Origin: Lichenicola sp050954785
GTDB lineage: Bacteria > Pseudomonadota > Alphaproteobacteria > Acetobacterales > Acetobacteraceae
Length of the DNA: 64,000 nucleotides
NCBI GenBank assembly: GCA_050954785.1
Contig: JBPBQO010000001.1
Location: forward strand, 1-64,000
Reading direction: 5' to 3'
Shown: piece by piece, positions 54,340 to 63,100 of the stretch
Layout: each line of letters begins with the position of its first letter
How positions within the stretch are numbered: position 1 is the first letter of the stretch
Notes under the pieces: generated by a model
The model's database searches: none
Told to the model about the DNA's origin: nothing
What the model saw: the letters and a program-made list of their open reading frames with translations, nothing else
Translations under genes and position numbers: made by a program

Positions 54340-54392
54340 TCGCCCTGGTTAAAGCAATATCGTCCGCTAAGGAATTCTTCGGGGAGCGGGGC

Positions 54393-54836
54393 ATGACGCC
54401 GATGCAGTCGGCATTGCAGCAGGCACGGGCCGCGGCCGACCGTGGCGAGGTCCCGGTCGGGGCGTTGCTGCTGGCACCGGACGGCACCGTGCTGGCCCAG
54501 GCCGGCAACGAGGTCGAGGCCCGTGGCGACGCCTCCGCCCATGCCGAGATGCTGGTCATGCGTGCCGCCGCCGCCCGGCTCGGTCAGACCAGGCTGGAGG
54601 GGTGCACCCTGGTGGTGACCCTGGAGCCCTGCCCGATGTGCGCCGCCGCCGCCTCGCATTTCCGGTTGGCGCACATCGTGTTCGGCGCCTACGACCCCAA
54701 GGGCGGCGGCATCGAGCACGGCCCACGCCTGTACGAGCAGCCCGGCTGCCTGCACCGCCCGCAAACCATCGGCGGCGTCCACGAACAGGAAGCCGCCACC
54801 CTCCTCCGCCACTTCTTCCAGACGCTCCGCCGCTAA
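54393..54836 (+). CDS. tadA: tRNA-specific adenosine deaminase TadA
   Basis: 147 aa. Zinc site residues are all present: HAE (His ~50, Glu ~52) in ASAHAEMLVM and PCPMC (Cys ~81 and ~84). GAYDPKGGGIEHGPRL and the C-terminal helix LLRHFFQTLRR fit TadA, which converts A34 to inosine in tRNA-Arg(ACG). Preceded by GGGGAGCGG, a strong ribosome site. Divergent from the C26-rluB-rsmD operon. Confidence 0.92.
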   Translation: MTPMQSALQQARAAADRGEVPVGALLLAPDGTVLAQAGNEVEARGDASAHAEMLVMRAAAARLGQTRLEGCTLVVTLEPCPMCAAAASHFRLAHIVFGAYDPKGGGIEHGPRLYEQPGCLHRPQTIGGVHEQEAATLLRHFFQTLRR

Positions 54837-54855
54837 GCCTCCTTGATCGGCCCAA

Positions 54856-55011
54856 GATCGAGGGGGAATGTGCTGTGCCGAGTGAGAGCTCCCTTTCGGG
54901 AGCGCCCGTCGTGGGTGTCGAGAACCGGAGCGGAGCGGCCTTATCGGCCGTGAGCACCGGAAGCGCAGACACCCGCGTCGGATCGCCGGCACAGCGCATT
55001 CCCCCTCGATC
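54856..55011. ncRNA. 156-nt multi-branched inverted-repeat element before degP
   Basis: Outer arms of 25 nt (54856-54880 and 54987-55011) pair with one G-U. Inside are a GCTCCC-TTTC-GGGAGC hairpin (54888-54903), a 14-bp stem (54906-54919 with 54968-54981, one mismatch, one G-U) and a CGGCC hairpin around ATTATCG. It lacks a start codon and coding signs on either strand. It could be a structured RNA, a long degP leader, or a MITE-type repeat; no known family is recognised. Strand is undetermined. Confidence 0.5.
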
Positions 55012-55137
55012 CCTTACGGAGGTTTCATCGGGGGGTATGGCTGGCGCACACGCACCAAGCGCATTCTCCGTTGCAGTGTCGGAATTGGCCCCGGCGCCGT
55101 TACAGGGTGCACGGGCCCCAGAAACAGCAGGAAACCC

Positions 55138-56856
55138 ATGTCTGATCCATCGCTCAAGACCCCCGCTCCTCGCGGCAACAGCCTGTTCCGCAACCCCAGG
55201 CGTTCGGCCCTGGCGCTTCTGGTCGCCGGCACCGCCCTCGGCGGTGTCGCCGTCGGCACCTTCGAAGGCCGCCCCGCAATCGCCCAGACCGCCATCCAGC
55301 CGAACGGCATGGCGCAGAAGATCCCGGACTTCGTCGGCCTGGTGAAGCAGGTGAAGCCTGCGGTCGTATCGATCACCTCCACCATCAAGGACGATGGATC
55401 GGACGACGATAGCGGCCAGGGTGGAAGCCAGGGCGGCGGTGGCGGCCAAGGCGGTCAGGGCGGCCAGGGCGGCCAGCAGATGCCGTTCCCGTTCCCCTTC
55501 CCGTTCCAGATGGCGCCGCAGGGCCATGCGTCCCGCACCGTCGAGGCGCGCGGGTCCGGCTTCATCATTTCGGCCGACGGCTTCATCGTCACCAACAACC
55601 ATGTGGTCAAAGGCGCCACCAGCGTCAGCGTCACGCTCGATGACGGCACGGTTCTGAAGGCCAAGGTAATCGGCCGCGATGCAGGCACCGACCTCGCACT
55701 GCTGAAGGTCAAGCCGTCGGCCAAGCTGTCGTTCATCGCACTCGGCGAAAGCGACGACGTGGAGCCCGGCCAGTGGGTGATCGCGGTCGGCAATCCGTTC
55801 GGTCTCGGCGGCTCGGTGACCGCCGGCATCGTCTCGGCACGCGGCCGCGATATCGGCGACGGGCCGTACGACAGCTTCATCCAGGTCGATGCGCCGATCA
55901 ACCGCGGCAACTCGGGTGGCCCGCTTATTACCCAGGACGGCAAGGTGGTCGGAGTGAACACCGCCATTCTGTCCCCGTCGGGCGGCAGCATCGGCATCGG
56001 CTTCGCGATCCCGTCGGACGTGGTCCGTACCGTGGTCGCCCAGCTGCAGAAGACCGGCCACGTGACGCGCGGCTATCTCGGCGTGACCGCTCAGGAGATA
56101 TCGCCCGGCATGGCCAAGGCACTGAGCCTCCCGGCAAGTTCGGGTGGCCCGGCGGCCGGTGCGCTGGTGGCGAGCGTGCAGGACGACAGTCCGGCGGCGA
56201 AGGCCGGCATCAAGCCGGGCGACGTCATCACCCAGTTGAACGGACACAAGATCGCCAATCCGAAGGAGCTGGCGATCCGGGTTGCCGACGTCGTGCCGAA
56301 CAGCAAGGTGACGATGTCCTATCTGCGCAACGGCACCACGCAGAATGCCGATGTGACCGTGGCCAACCTCGCCAATCGCGGCTCGGGTTCGAACGGCCGG
56401 TCCGGGAGCCAGTCCGGCAGTCCGGCCGGCAACGGCTCGATCGGTGTCTCGTTGTCGCCGCTGACCCCCGACCTGCGCCAGCAGCTTGGAATCAACGACA
56501 GCACGCGTGGCGTCGTGGTGCGTTCGGTCCGTTCGGGATCACCTGCGGAAACCGCCGGCATCCAGGCCGGCGACATCATCGTGGCCGTGGGCAACACGAT
56601 GGTGAACAATCCGCACGAGGTGGTCGACGCGGTCCGTGCGGCCCTCAAGAAGGGCGATGTGGCGCTGCGCATCCTGCATAACGGGCAGATGGCGTTCGTC
56701 GCGGTCTCGCCGGATACCAGCTCGGCCAACAACGGAACCAACGACAACGGTTCCGGTAGCGGCGACGACAGCAGCAGCTCGAACAATGGTGACGGCAGCA
56801 GCGACCAGGACAACAACGACAGCGGCAACAGCAACAGCGGCGACCAGCCCGGCTGA
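55138..56856 (+). CDS. degP: Periplasmic serine protease DegP/HtrA-type (Do family)
   Basis: 572 aa. N-terminal membrane/signal segment (~20-40), then a Gly/Gln-rich stretch (~85-115), the trypsin-like domain with the complete triad: His in NNHVVKGA (~156), Asp in TDLALLKV (~185) and Ser in RGNSGGPL (~260), two PDZ domains (~300-390 and ~430-520), and a disordered Asn/Ser/Gly/Asp tail (~525-572). Degrades or holds misfolded envelope proteins. AGGA precedes the ATG by six bases. A structured 156-nt element lies 126 nt upstream. Confidence 0.94.
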   Translation: MSDPSLKTPAPRGNSLFRNPRRSALALLVAGTALGGVAVGTFEGRPAIAQTAIQPNGMAQKIPDFVGLVKQVKPAVVSITSTIKDDGSDDDSGQGGSQGGGGGQGGQGGQGGQQMPFPFPFPFQMAPQGHASRTVEARGSGFIISADGFIVTNNHVVKGATSVSVTLDDGTVLKAKVIGRDAGTDLALLKVKPSAKLSFIALGESDDVEPGQWVIAVGNPFGLGGSVTAGIVSARGRDIGDGPYDSFIQVDAPINRGNSGGPLITQDGKVVGVNTAILSPSGGSIGIGFAIPSDVVRTVVAQLQKTGHVTRGYLGVTAQEISPGMAKALSLPASSGGPAAGALVASVQDDSPAAKAGIKPGDVITQLNGHKIANPKELAIRVADVVPNSKVTMSYLRNGTTQNADVTVANLANRGSGSNGRSGSQSGSPAGNGSIGVSLSPLTPDLRQQLGINDSTRGVVVRSVRSGSPAETAGIQAGDIIVAVGNTMVNNPHEVVDAVRAALKKGDVALRILHNGQMAFVAVSPDTSSANNGTNDNGSGSGDDSSSSNNGDGSSDQDNNDSGNSNSGDQPG

Positions 56857-56897
56857 CGCGGCGAAGCCTGCTCGGCTGCCGGACTCACCCGAGTCCT

Positions 56898-57686
56898 TCA
56901 GTCGAGCAGCTTCACGCCCACCACCACCAGAATCAGTGCGAGCACCGGTCGGAGCACGCGTTCCGAGATCCGCGTGCCGATCAGGCTGCCGATCACCACG
57001 CCCGGGATCGACCCCACGATCAACGATACGAACAGGTGCCAGTCGACCGAGCCGATCAGCCAGTGTCCGACGCCGGCCAGCAGCGTCAGCGGTACCGCGT
57101 GGGCAATATCGGATCCGACCACCCGCGCGATCGGCATCGTTGGATACAGCAGGATCAGCGCGGTCACCCCCATCGCCCCGGCGCCGACCGACGAAATAGT
57201 TACGGCCACTCCGAGATACAGGCCGAGCATCACTGTCAGCATTGCTGCGCGACGGCTGCCCGGGTTGAGATCGTGCCGCTGTGCCCACCCCATGATGCGG
57301 TCGCGGAACACCAGGCTCGCCGCAGTGAGCAGCAGCGCCACGCCGAGTGCCACCGACAGCATGTGTCCGGTCGTAGCCTGGGGCGGGCCCAGCCGGTAGA
57401 TGATGGCCAATGTCGCCACCGTGCCAGGCAGGCTGCCGGCCGCGAGCAGCCCGACCACGCGCCAGTCCACAGTCCCGGCAAAGCCGTGCACCAGCGTGCC
57501 GGCGGTCTTGGTGGTGGCCGCGAACAGCAGGTCGGTGCCGACCGCGGTCGCCGGATGGAAGCGGAACAAGAGCACAAGCAACGGTGTCATCAGAGATCCG
57601 CCGCCCACGCCGGTAAATCCGACCAGGATACCGACCAGCAATCCTGACAAGGCATAGGCCGGCGAGATCAACGGGTTGGTCGGCAT
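56898..57686 (-). CDS. TauE/SafE-family sulfite or organosulfonate exporter
   Basis: 262 aa with about eight helices. GLLVGILVGFTGVGGGSLMTPLL is the family's repeat motif, matched in the second half by VGAGAMGVTALILLYP. Proteins of this group export sulfite, sulfoacetate or related anions. ATG 57686 has AGGA eight bases upstream; the 29 additional upstream residues are unlike the family. The substrate is open, though a broken sulfite oxidase exists at 11104. Confidence 0.87.
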   Translation of the reverse strand: MPTNPLISPAYALSGLLVGILVGFTGVGGGSLMTPLLVLLFRFHPATAVGTDLLFAATTKTAGTLVHGFAGTVDWRVVGLLAAGSLPGTVATLAIIYRLGPPQATTGHMLSVALGVALLLTAASLVFRDRIMGWAQRHDLNPGSRRAAMLTVMLGLYLGVAVTISSVGAGAMGVTALILLYPTMPIARVVGSDIAHAVPLTLLAGVGHWLIGSVDWHLFVSLIVGSIPGVVIGSLIGTRISERVLRPVLALILVVVGVKLLD

Positions 57687-57861
57687 GAAGCGGTCCTGCA
57701 AGACGGACCGGCACGAGACATCAGGCGGCCCGGTCTGTCCATCGTCGCAGTTTGCGGCCAAGGTCCGGCGCACATAATCGGTCCGGTCTCAAGGAGCCGA
57801 AGGGAGGGCGACACGTTCTGTCAACCGTCCGATTGCCGCCAAGACAAGAAGTGAGTGCGCC

Positions 57862-59262
57862 ATGTCCAGTTCCGCCGCCCTTTCCCATGGTTCGGCCAGT
57901 CCGCCGATACCAACGCGAGCCTTCGTCATCTGTGGCCTCGCCAGCCTCGCCGGGCTGATGTTCGGCCTCGATATCGGCGTGATCGCTGGAGCGCTCGACT
58001 TCATCGGCAAGGCGTTCCATGCCTCGCAACGCACCCAGGAATGGATCGTCAGCGTCATGATGATCGGTGCCGCAGCCGGTGCCGCAGCTGCAGGGTCCCT
58101 TTCCTATGGGCTCGGCCGCAAGAAATCCCTGCTGATCGGGGCGATCCTGTTCATTATTGGCGCGATCCTGTGTGCGTTCGCGGACTCGGTCGCCACCCTG
58201 ATGATCGGACGGGTGATCCTGGGCCTGGCAATCGGCATCGTCGCGTTCACCGGACCGCTCTACATCTCGGAGGTGGCGCCGGCGCATTGGCGCGGTGCCA
58301 TGGTTTCGCTCTACCAGCTCATGGTGACGATCGGCATCTTCGCAGCCTTCGTGTCCGACAGCATCCTGACCGCAAGCGGCAACTGGCGCCTGATGCTGGG
58401 CATCATCGCGGTGCCGGGTGTGCTGTTTCTCATCGCAGTGGTGTTCCTGCCCGAAAGCCCGCGCTGGTTCCTGCTGCGCCGGCGCCCGGAGGAAGCACGG
58501 GCGGTCCTGTATACGCTGCGGTCGGACAACAATGCAGTGGATCGCGAGATCAGCGAAATCAGCGACCAGCTCAAGGTACGCCAGCTCGGCGGCAGCCTGT
58601 TTCGGAACAACCCGAATTTTCGCCGCTCGGTCTATCTCGGCATCGGCCTGCAGGTCATCCAGCAGCTCACCGGCATCAATGTGATCATGTACTACGCGCC
58701 CAAGATCTTCACGATCGCCGGCTTCGGCGCGGGTGCCGCCAACTGGGCGACCGCAGTCGTCGGACTGACCAACGTGCTGGCGACGCTGCTGGCAATCGGG
58801 TTCTCAGATCGCCTTGGCCGCAAGCCGCTGCTGTATGCGGGCTTCGTCACCATGGCGATCGGCATGGCGGCGGTCGGCATTCTTCTCTCCAGCGGCGTGC
58901 ATAGCGACACTTCGCGCTATCTCCTGGTCGGCATGGTGCTGGTCTTCATCGTAGGATTTGCCGCCGCTCCCGGTCCGCTGATCTGGACCTTGTGCTCCGA
59001 GATCCAGCCGCTGCAGGGTCGCGATTTTGGCGTCGGCTGCTCGACCGTCACCAACTGGGTAGCCAACTGGCTGGTCGGCAACACCTTCCTGACGATGCTG
59101 AGCGTGCTCGGCCAGGCCAACACGTTCTGGCTGTTCGCCGTCCTGAACGCCGGCTTCATCCTGTTCATCGTGTTCCTGGTGCCGGAAACCAAGGGCGTTT
59201 CGCTCGAAAAGATCGAGCACAACCTGATGGACGGCAAGGCGCTGCGCCACATCGGCGCCTGA
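57862..59262 (+). CDS. Sugar:proton symporter of the MFS (GalP/XylE type)
   Basis: 466 aa, twelve helices. Sugar porter hallmarks: GLMFGLDIGVIAGAL, GRVILGLAIGI, PESPRWFL, QVIQQLTGINVIMYYAP and the C-terminal PETKGVSLEKIE. The QQLTGIN motif indicates hexose or pentose uptake driven by protons; the exact sugar is unknown. It runs divergently from the TauE-like gene and ends at a perfect hairpin. Confidence 0.93.
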   Translation: MSSSAALSHGSASPPIPTRAFVICGLASLAGLMFGLDIGVIAGALDFIGKAFHASQRTQEWIVSVMMIGAAAGAAAAGSLSYGLGRKKSLLIGAILFIIGAILCAFADSVATLMIGRVILGLAIGIVAFTGPLYISEVAPAHWRGAMVSLYQLMVTIGIFAAFVSDSILTASGNWRLMLGIIAVPGVLFLIAVVFLPESPRWFLLRRRPEEARAVLYTLRSDNNAVDREISEISDQLKVRQLGGSLFRNNPNFRRSVYLGIGLQVIQQLTGINVIMYYAPKIFTIAGFGAGAANWATAVVGLTNVLATLLAIGFSDRLGRKPLLYAGFVTMAIGMAAVGILLSSGVHSDTSRYLLVGMVLVFIVGFAAAPGPLIWTLCSEIQPLQGRDFGVGCSTVTNWVANWLVGNTFLTMLSVLGQANTFWLFAVLNAGFILFIVFLVPETKGVSLEKIEHNLMDGKALRHIGA

Positions 59263-59270
59263 TGAAGGTC

Positions 59271-59302
59271 GGCCTTTGCGCAATGGGTATTGCGCAAAGG
59301 CC
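59271..59302. terminator. Bidirectional terminator between the sugar symporter and GST genes
   Basis: Perfect 14-bp arms (59271-59284, GGCCTTTGCGCAAT, and 59289-59302) around GGGT, between two convergent genes. Each arm ends with an A/T-rich AAAGG/CCTTT turn, so it could serve both strands. Confidence 0.7.
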
Positions 59303-59310
59303 GCTTCGGA

Positions 59311-59952
59311 TCACGCCTCGCCCCACCTCTCCATCACACGCGTTACCGCTGGCCGTGCCTTGACCCGGGCAAAATGGGCGGCGAGGTTCGGTGGCAGGTC
59401 GATCTTCACCTGTGGTGCCCAACGCTCGGCATAGAACAACGCCGAATCCGCGATCCCGAACCTGTCTCCACCGGCATACGCGTTGTGGCCGAGCTGCTTT
59501 TCCAGGATCGCGAAGCCTTCCTCGACCATGTCGCGGCCCTGCTTCCTGACGTTCCCGGAACCGAGCCCGAGGGTGCCATGCACCGCGTCGCTCGGCTCGA
59601 ACCTTGCTGGCATGAACATGCGGGCGAAGCCCTGTCCGTGAACCGTGCCGATCGTGTAGTCCATCATCTCCTGTGCCCGGATCTCGCGTTCCTTGTCCTC
59701 GGGTAGAAGTCCGGCGTCCGGGTAGGTGTAGGCGAGCCAGCGTGCGATCGGCCCGTATTCGGTCAGCACCGATCCATCGTCGCGCACGAGGACCGGCACT
59801 TTGCCCTTCGGGTTGATGCTGGCGAAGGGCTGCTTGTGAGTCTCGCCGCCAGCCGCATCGAGCTTCACGGTGTCGTAGTGCGTGCCGATTTCCTCGAGCA
59901 GCACATGGATGCCGATCGCACAGGTGTGCGGGCCCCAATACAGCGTCGTCAT
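59311..59952 (-). CDS. Glutathione S-transferase-family protein
   Basis: 213 aa. TLYWGPHTCAIGIHVLLEEIG starts an N-terminal thioredoxin-like domain with NPKGKVPVL and the cis-Pro region; a helical C-terminal domain ends with IADSALFYAERW. This resembles bacterial GST A/beta-like proteins used in detoxification. The ATG has GGAGG five bases upstream. Monocistronic. Confidence 0.87.
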   Translation of the reverse strand: MTTLYWGPHTCAIGIHVLLEEIGTHYDTVKLDAAGGETHKQPFASINPKGKVPVLVRDDGSVLTEYGPIARWLAYTYPDAGLLPEDKEREIRAQEMMDYTIGTVHGQGFARMFMPARFEPSDAVHGTLGLGSGNVRKQGRDMVEEGFAILEKQLGHNAYAGGDRFGIADSALFYAERWAPQVKIDLPPNLAAHFARVKARPAVTRVMERWGEA

Positions 59953-60090
59953 GTCGTCCTCCATCCTGTTGCCGGGGGCCCAAGGATGGAGGCTGCCTAA
60001 AGTTTCGTGTGGTTTCCCGAGATGGAAGACGCTGGAGTAAGCGTCGGTCTTGGCATGCTCATCGGCTAAGCACACGTCGGGCCGCGCCGG

Positions 60091-60777
60091 TCAATGGACG
60101 GGCTTTACCCCGTCTTTCTCGACCGTCAGGAAGCGCGCCGCCGGCCTGGAATCGGACCCCGCCGCCACCGACGCCGCCACCGCGAGGCCGGGCTTCAGAA
60201 GCGATTTATCTCCCATGAACAGCGCCGTTACCGGAACATCGGGATCCACGACGAGGCTTGTGGTGCCGGTACAGCCTGTTGCGCCCGGGGCCGCCGCGTG
60301 GCCTGTGCAGACGTCCGAGCCAGCCGCGCGCGAACCATGGAACGTCATTGCGAGTGTGCCGCCGCCGCCGCTTGCCGAGACCGTTCCGCTGGTCGAGACC
60401 GCCGACACCGTCGCGTTGGTCATGCTGCTCTTGGGCGTATCCATCGGATACTGGCCTTCGCCGAGCCCGGCCATCGCCGCAGGAAAGATACGCACCTCCC
60501 GCGCATGGATCTTGCCGTCGGACTGCGTCACGCCGCCGGAGGCCACGAAGTCGCCCGATCGAATATCCGACAGATGCGCGACCTTGTTGTAGGTGATGCG
60601 GGCGCTGCCCGGCACCACGAAGCTGTCGGTCGCGCCGCCGATTTTGCGGACCGTTAAAATCGTGCCGTCGAACGACTGGATCGTTCCCCTGACATGGGTA
60701 AACTGGCTCTGCGCCCACGCTCCCGGCGCAACGGACAGGACCATGCCGGCAACCAGACCAAGCCGATGAACACGCAT
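60091..60777 (-). CDS. Secreted protein of unknown function
   Basis: 228 aa with a signal peptide (cut near WAQSQ, ~23). The first mature half (THVRGTIQSFDGTILTVRKIGG... DIRSGDFVASGGVTQSDGKIHAREVRI) is an all-beta OB-like repeat as in secreted DUF5666-type proteins; the second half is Gly/Ser/Thr-rich and has one Cys pair. GGAGG six bases before the ATG at 60777 fixes the start; the longer open frame is not supported. Confidence 0.7.
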   Translation of the reverse strand: MRVHRLGLVAGMVLSVAPGAWAQSQFTHVRGTIQSFDGTILTVRKIGGATDSFVVPGSARITYNKVAHLSDIRSGDFVASGGVTQSDGKIHAREVRIFPAAMAGLGEGQYPMDTPKSSMTNATVSAVSTSGTVSASGGGGTLAMTFHGSRAAGSDVCTGHAAAPGATGCTGTTSLVVDPDVPVTALFMGDKSLLKPGLAVAASVAAGSDSRPAARFLTVEKDGVKPVH

Positions 60778-61049
60778 GCCACACCTCCACTCTAAGCGGC
60801 GGACCCTAGCCGGACCTGCGCCGGGCGACCACTCGGCGCACTGCCTTCCCGCCAAACTCCACTGCCTCGGGAGCCAGATCGCGCAGCCCAGACACCTGAA
60901 GCTTTTCCGGCTCTTCATCCGACCGGCGGCAATTAAACATTGTGCTGTGACAATGAGGAGCAACATCGTCGCTGTCACGCAGCTTCGACCAATCCACGTC
61001 ATGCCGTTGCTATTGCCGCCGCCCTGCAAGCGGACATAGATACCACACC

Positions 61050-61577
61050 ATGACCCTCGATGATCTCGGATCGCGTATTTGCATCATGGGGCCGTCGAAT
61101 AGTGGTAAGTCCACGCTGGCAGAGGCTATCGGCCGCTCGCGTGGCCTGTCTCCTGTCCACCTCGATCGGCTTTATCATCTACCGAATACGGACTGGCAGC
61201 CTCGCCCGGAAGCCGAGTTCATTGCGCTGCATGACAGGGCGATCCTTGCGCCGCACTGGGTCATGGATGGCAACTATTCCCGGTGCCTGCCGCAACGGCT
61301 GAAACATGCCACAGGCTTCATTCTTCTGGACGTTCCGACCACGACCAGCCTCTTGCGTTATCTGCGACGTTCATGGTTCGAGGGTATCCGGTGCGGGGCG
61401 CTCGAGGGCGGCAGGGACAGCGCGAAATGGGATATGATCCGCCACATCGCCGTTACTACTCGCGCGAATCGCAAACGCTATAAGGAGATGTTCGACTGTA
61501 TCAGCTTGCCCAAGGTCGAGTTGGCAACGCCGCGAGAACTGACCGTTTTCTATTGCTCGGCGCAACTCGACCGCTAG
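61050..61577 (+). CDS. P-loop NTPase, adenylate kinase/topology-modulation-like
   Basis: 175 aa. Walker A GPSNSGKST (14-22), then VHLDRLYHLPNTDWQPRP, VMDGNYSRCLPQRL and GFILLDVPTTTSLLRYL, the layout of the small FlaR/AAA-like kinases that often sit alone in genomes. A nucleotide or small-molecule kinase is likely; substrate unknown. No operon partner. Confidence 0.8.
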   Translation: MTLDDLGSRICIMGPSNSGKSTLAEAIGRSRGLSPVHLDRLYHLPNTDWQPRPEAEFIALHDRAILAPHWVMDGNYSRCLPQRLKHATGFILLDVPTTTSLLRYLRRSWFEGIRCGALEGGRDSAKWDMIRHIAVTTRANRKRYKEMFDCISLPKVELATPRELTVFYCSAQLDR

Positions 61578-61589
61578 GATCTGTGACAC

Positions 61590-61818
61590 TTACCGCAACC
61601 CTAAGATGGTGGCTGCGAGGGTAACGACGGCGAGGTAGTTCCTTGCCATTTTTTTCGTAGCGGAATTGTTCGAGTTCGCTGAAGCAGCACTCGACCAAGT
61701 GGCACTGCGCGTAGAGATGCCTATCGAGCGGATATTTGCGAGCCCGGGACGGATTGTTGGGGATAACGGCGATCGCCCTCTTCGCAGCGATGTCGCGGCA
61801 AAGGATTCCATGAATCAC
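61590..61818 (-). pseudogene. IS5-family transposase C-terminal remnant
   Basis: The frame on the minus strand reads AIAVIPNNPSRARKYPLDRH, then LVECCFSELEQFR, the end of an IS5-type DDE transposase. After that it is shifted: a second frame supplies NSATKKMARNYLAVVTLAATIL and the stop. Only about 75 residues remain, with no terminal inverted repeats or the rest of the DDE domain. Confidence 0.78.
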
Positions 61819-62367
61819 AATCAGGCCAAACAGGGAATCCTCGAGCCCACGGGACTTAATATGCCATCAGCGAGTTATCAAACGTCGACGCACCAGGCGG
61901 TAGCTCTGGCTGAAAGCAGCCATTCCTCGAAATGTAGATATGGTGGACCCGCGCACAGGTCTCCCAGAACCTGATGCTCTTTCCCCTCTACATCACGAAC
62001 CTTCTCCATTGCCATCGTCATCAACCGTGCCGCAGTGCAGGTACATGGAATGCGACATGGACGATCGCTTCGGGCCTGCGAAACCGGATGGTTCGGTCGG
62101 TGCCATAAAATCCATGCCGTTCAGTTCTCTGGCTCCCCACTCCCGGCCAGCCACGGCAAGTAGATTTGAACAAGCGTTCTTACAGTCTGACTCTCATGTT
62201 CATGAGGTAAGGCATTCGATGGCGCTGCCTCGCTATTTTCCCTTGATCCGCTTGCGTTCTGTTCGAAACACTCAACCTCACCTTTGACACGACGTTCTGG
62301 TGCGAGCAGATTTGCCCGCGGGCTGAAGAATTGCCCAGGCCGCAAGAACGGCGGCACAGGAGGCGAC
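61819..62367. other. Intergenic relic region
   Basis: About 550 bases with no supportable gene. Apart from the adjoining transposase remnant, the one item noted is a 17-bp stretch at 61944-61960 that recurs with one mismatch at 27456-27472. Confidence 0.5.
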
Positions 62368-63090
62368 ATGACGCTGATCGTGGATGCACACAACCATGTC
62401 GGGGTCCGGCCCGGAGCGCGGCAGTCCGGACCAGACTTGGTAGCGAAGATGGACACGGCCGGTATCGATCGCGCGGTGATCTTTCCGTTCGTCGAGGGAA
62501 ACTTCGATAATCAGGCCGTCAGAGATGCGGCGCTTGCCTGCCCGAACCGCTTGATCCCCTACTGCGGGGTCAATCCCTGGCAACCGGACGCGGCGTCCGA
62601 GTTCCGCCGCTGCGTCTCCGAGTGGAACTTCCGAGGCCTCAAGCTACATCCCACCATCAATGGCTTTCACCTGTCGGACCCGGTGCTGGTGGACCCGCTC
62701 TTCGAGGAAGCCGCGTCACTCGGCGTTCCCGTGATCGTCCACGGTGCGAGCGATCTCCTGAACAGTCCGCCCGAGTTTGCCGAGATGGCGCGCCGACATC
62801 CGCGGGTGCGGCTGCTGATGGCGCATATGGGCTTCTTCTGGTCGGTGGATCAGGCGATTTCCTACGCGAAAGCGTTGCCGAACCTGATCCTGGAAACCTC
62901 GCGTGCGCCGATCTTCGAGATCGCCACGGCCGTACGCGAGCTCGGGCCGGACAAGGTGGTATGGGGCACCGACTCTCCGTTCGTCGACTACGAGTGGGAG
63001 TTCCGCAAGATGGAGCGCTGCACCACCGACCGTGCGGTTTACGAGCGGGTGGTTGGCGGCACCATGAGTGAGATCCTGGGCCTTGCCTGA
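62368..63090 (+). CDS. Amidohydrolase-2-family metal hydrolase
   Basis: 240 aa. A TIM-barrel amidohydrolase with the metal motif in DAHNHVG (~6-10), GLKLHPTINGF (metal-bridging Lys region), VIVHGAS, LLMAHMG and the terminal GTDSPF with the catalytic Asp. This class covers decarboxylases and lactone or sugar-derived hydrolases. AGGAGG lies just before the ATG (4-nt gap). The next gene begins 10 nt later, so the regulator probably controls it. Confidence 0.87.
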   Translation: MTLIVDAHNHVGVRPGARQSGPDLVAKMDTAGIDRAVIFPFVEGNFDNQAVRDAALACPNRLIPYCGVNPWQPDAASEFRRCVSEWNFRGLKLHPTINGFHLSDPVLVDPLFEEAASLGVPVIVHGASDLLNSPPEFAEMARRHPRVRLLMAHMGFFWSVDQAISYAKALPNLILETSRAPIFEIATAVRELGPDKVVWGTDSPFVDYEWEFRKMERCTTDRAVYERVVGGTMSEILGLA

Positions 63091-63100
63091 CTGGCATCCC

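Noticed and set aside
54556..56247. 563-codon open frame on the minus strand opposite tadA and degP
   Set aside because: It mirrors the GC-rich codon structure of degP; residues are His/Asp/Arg-rich without any domain, and the sense genes are clearly real.
58133..58904. Out-of-frame open readings inside the sugar symporter gene
   Set aside because: Shadows of a full-length, clearly recognised transporter.
61940..62287. 115-codon frame in the intergenic region
   Set aside because: Proline- and serine-rich without family or ribosome site; the area looks like a relic.
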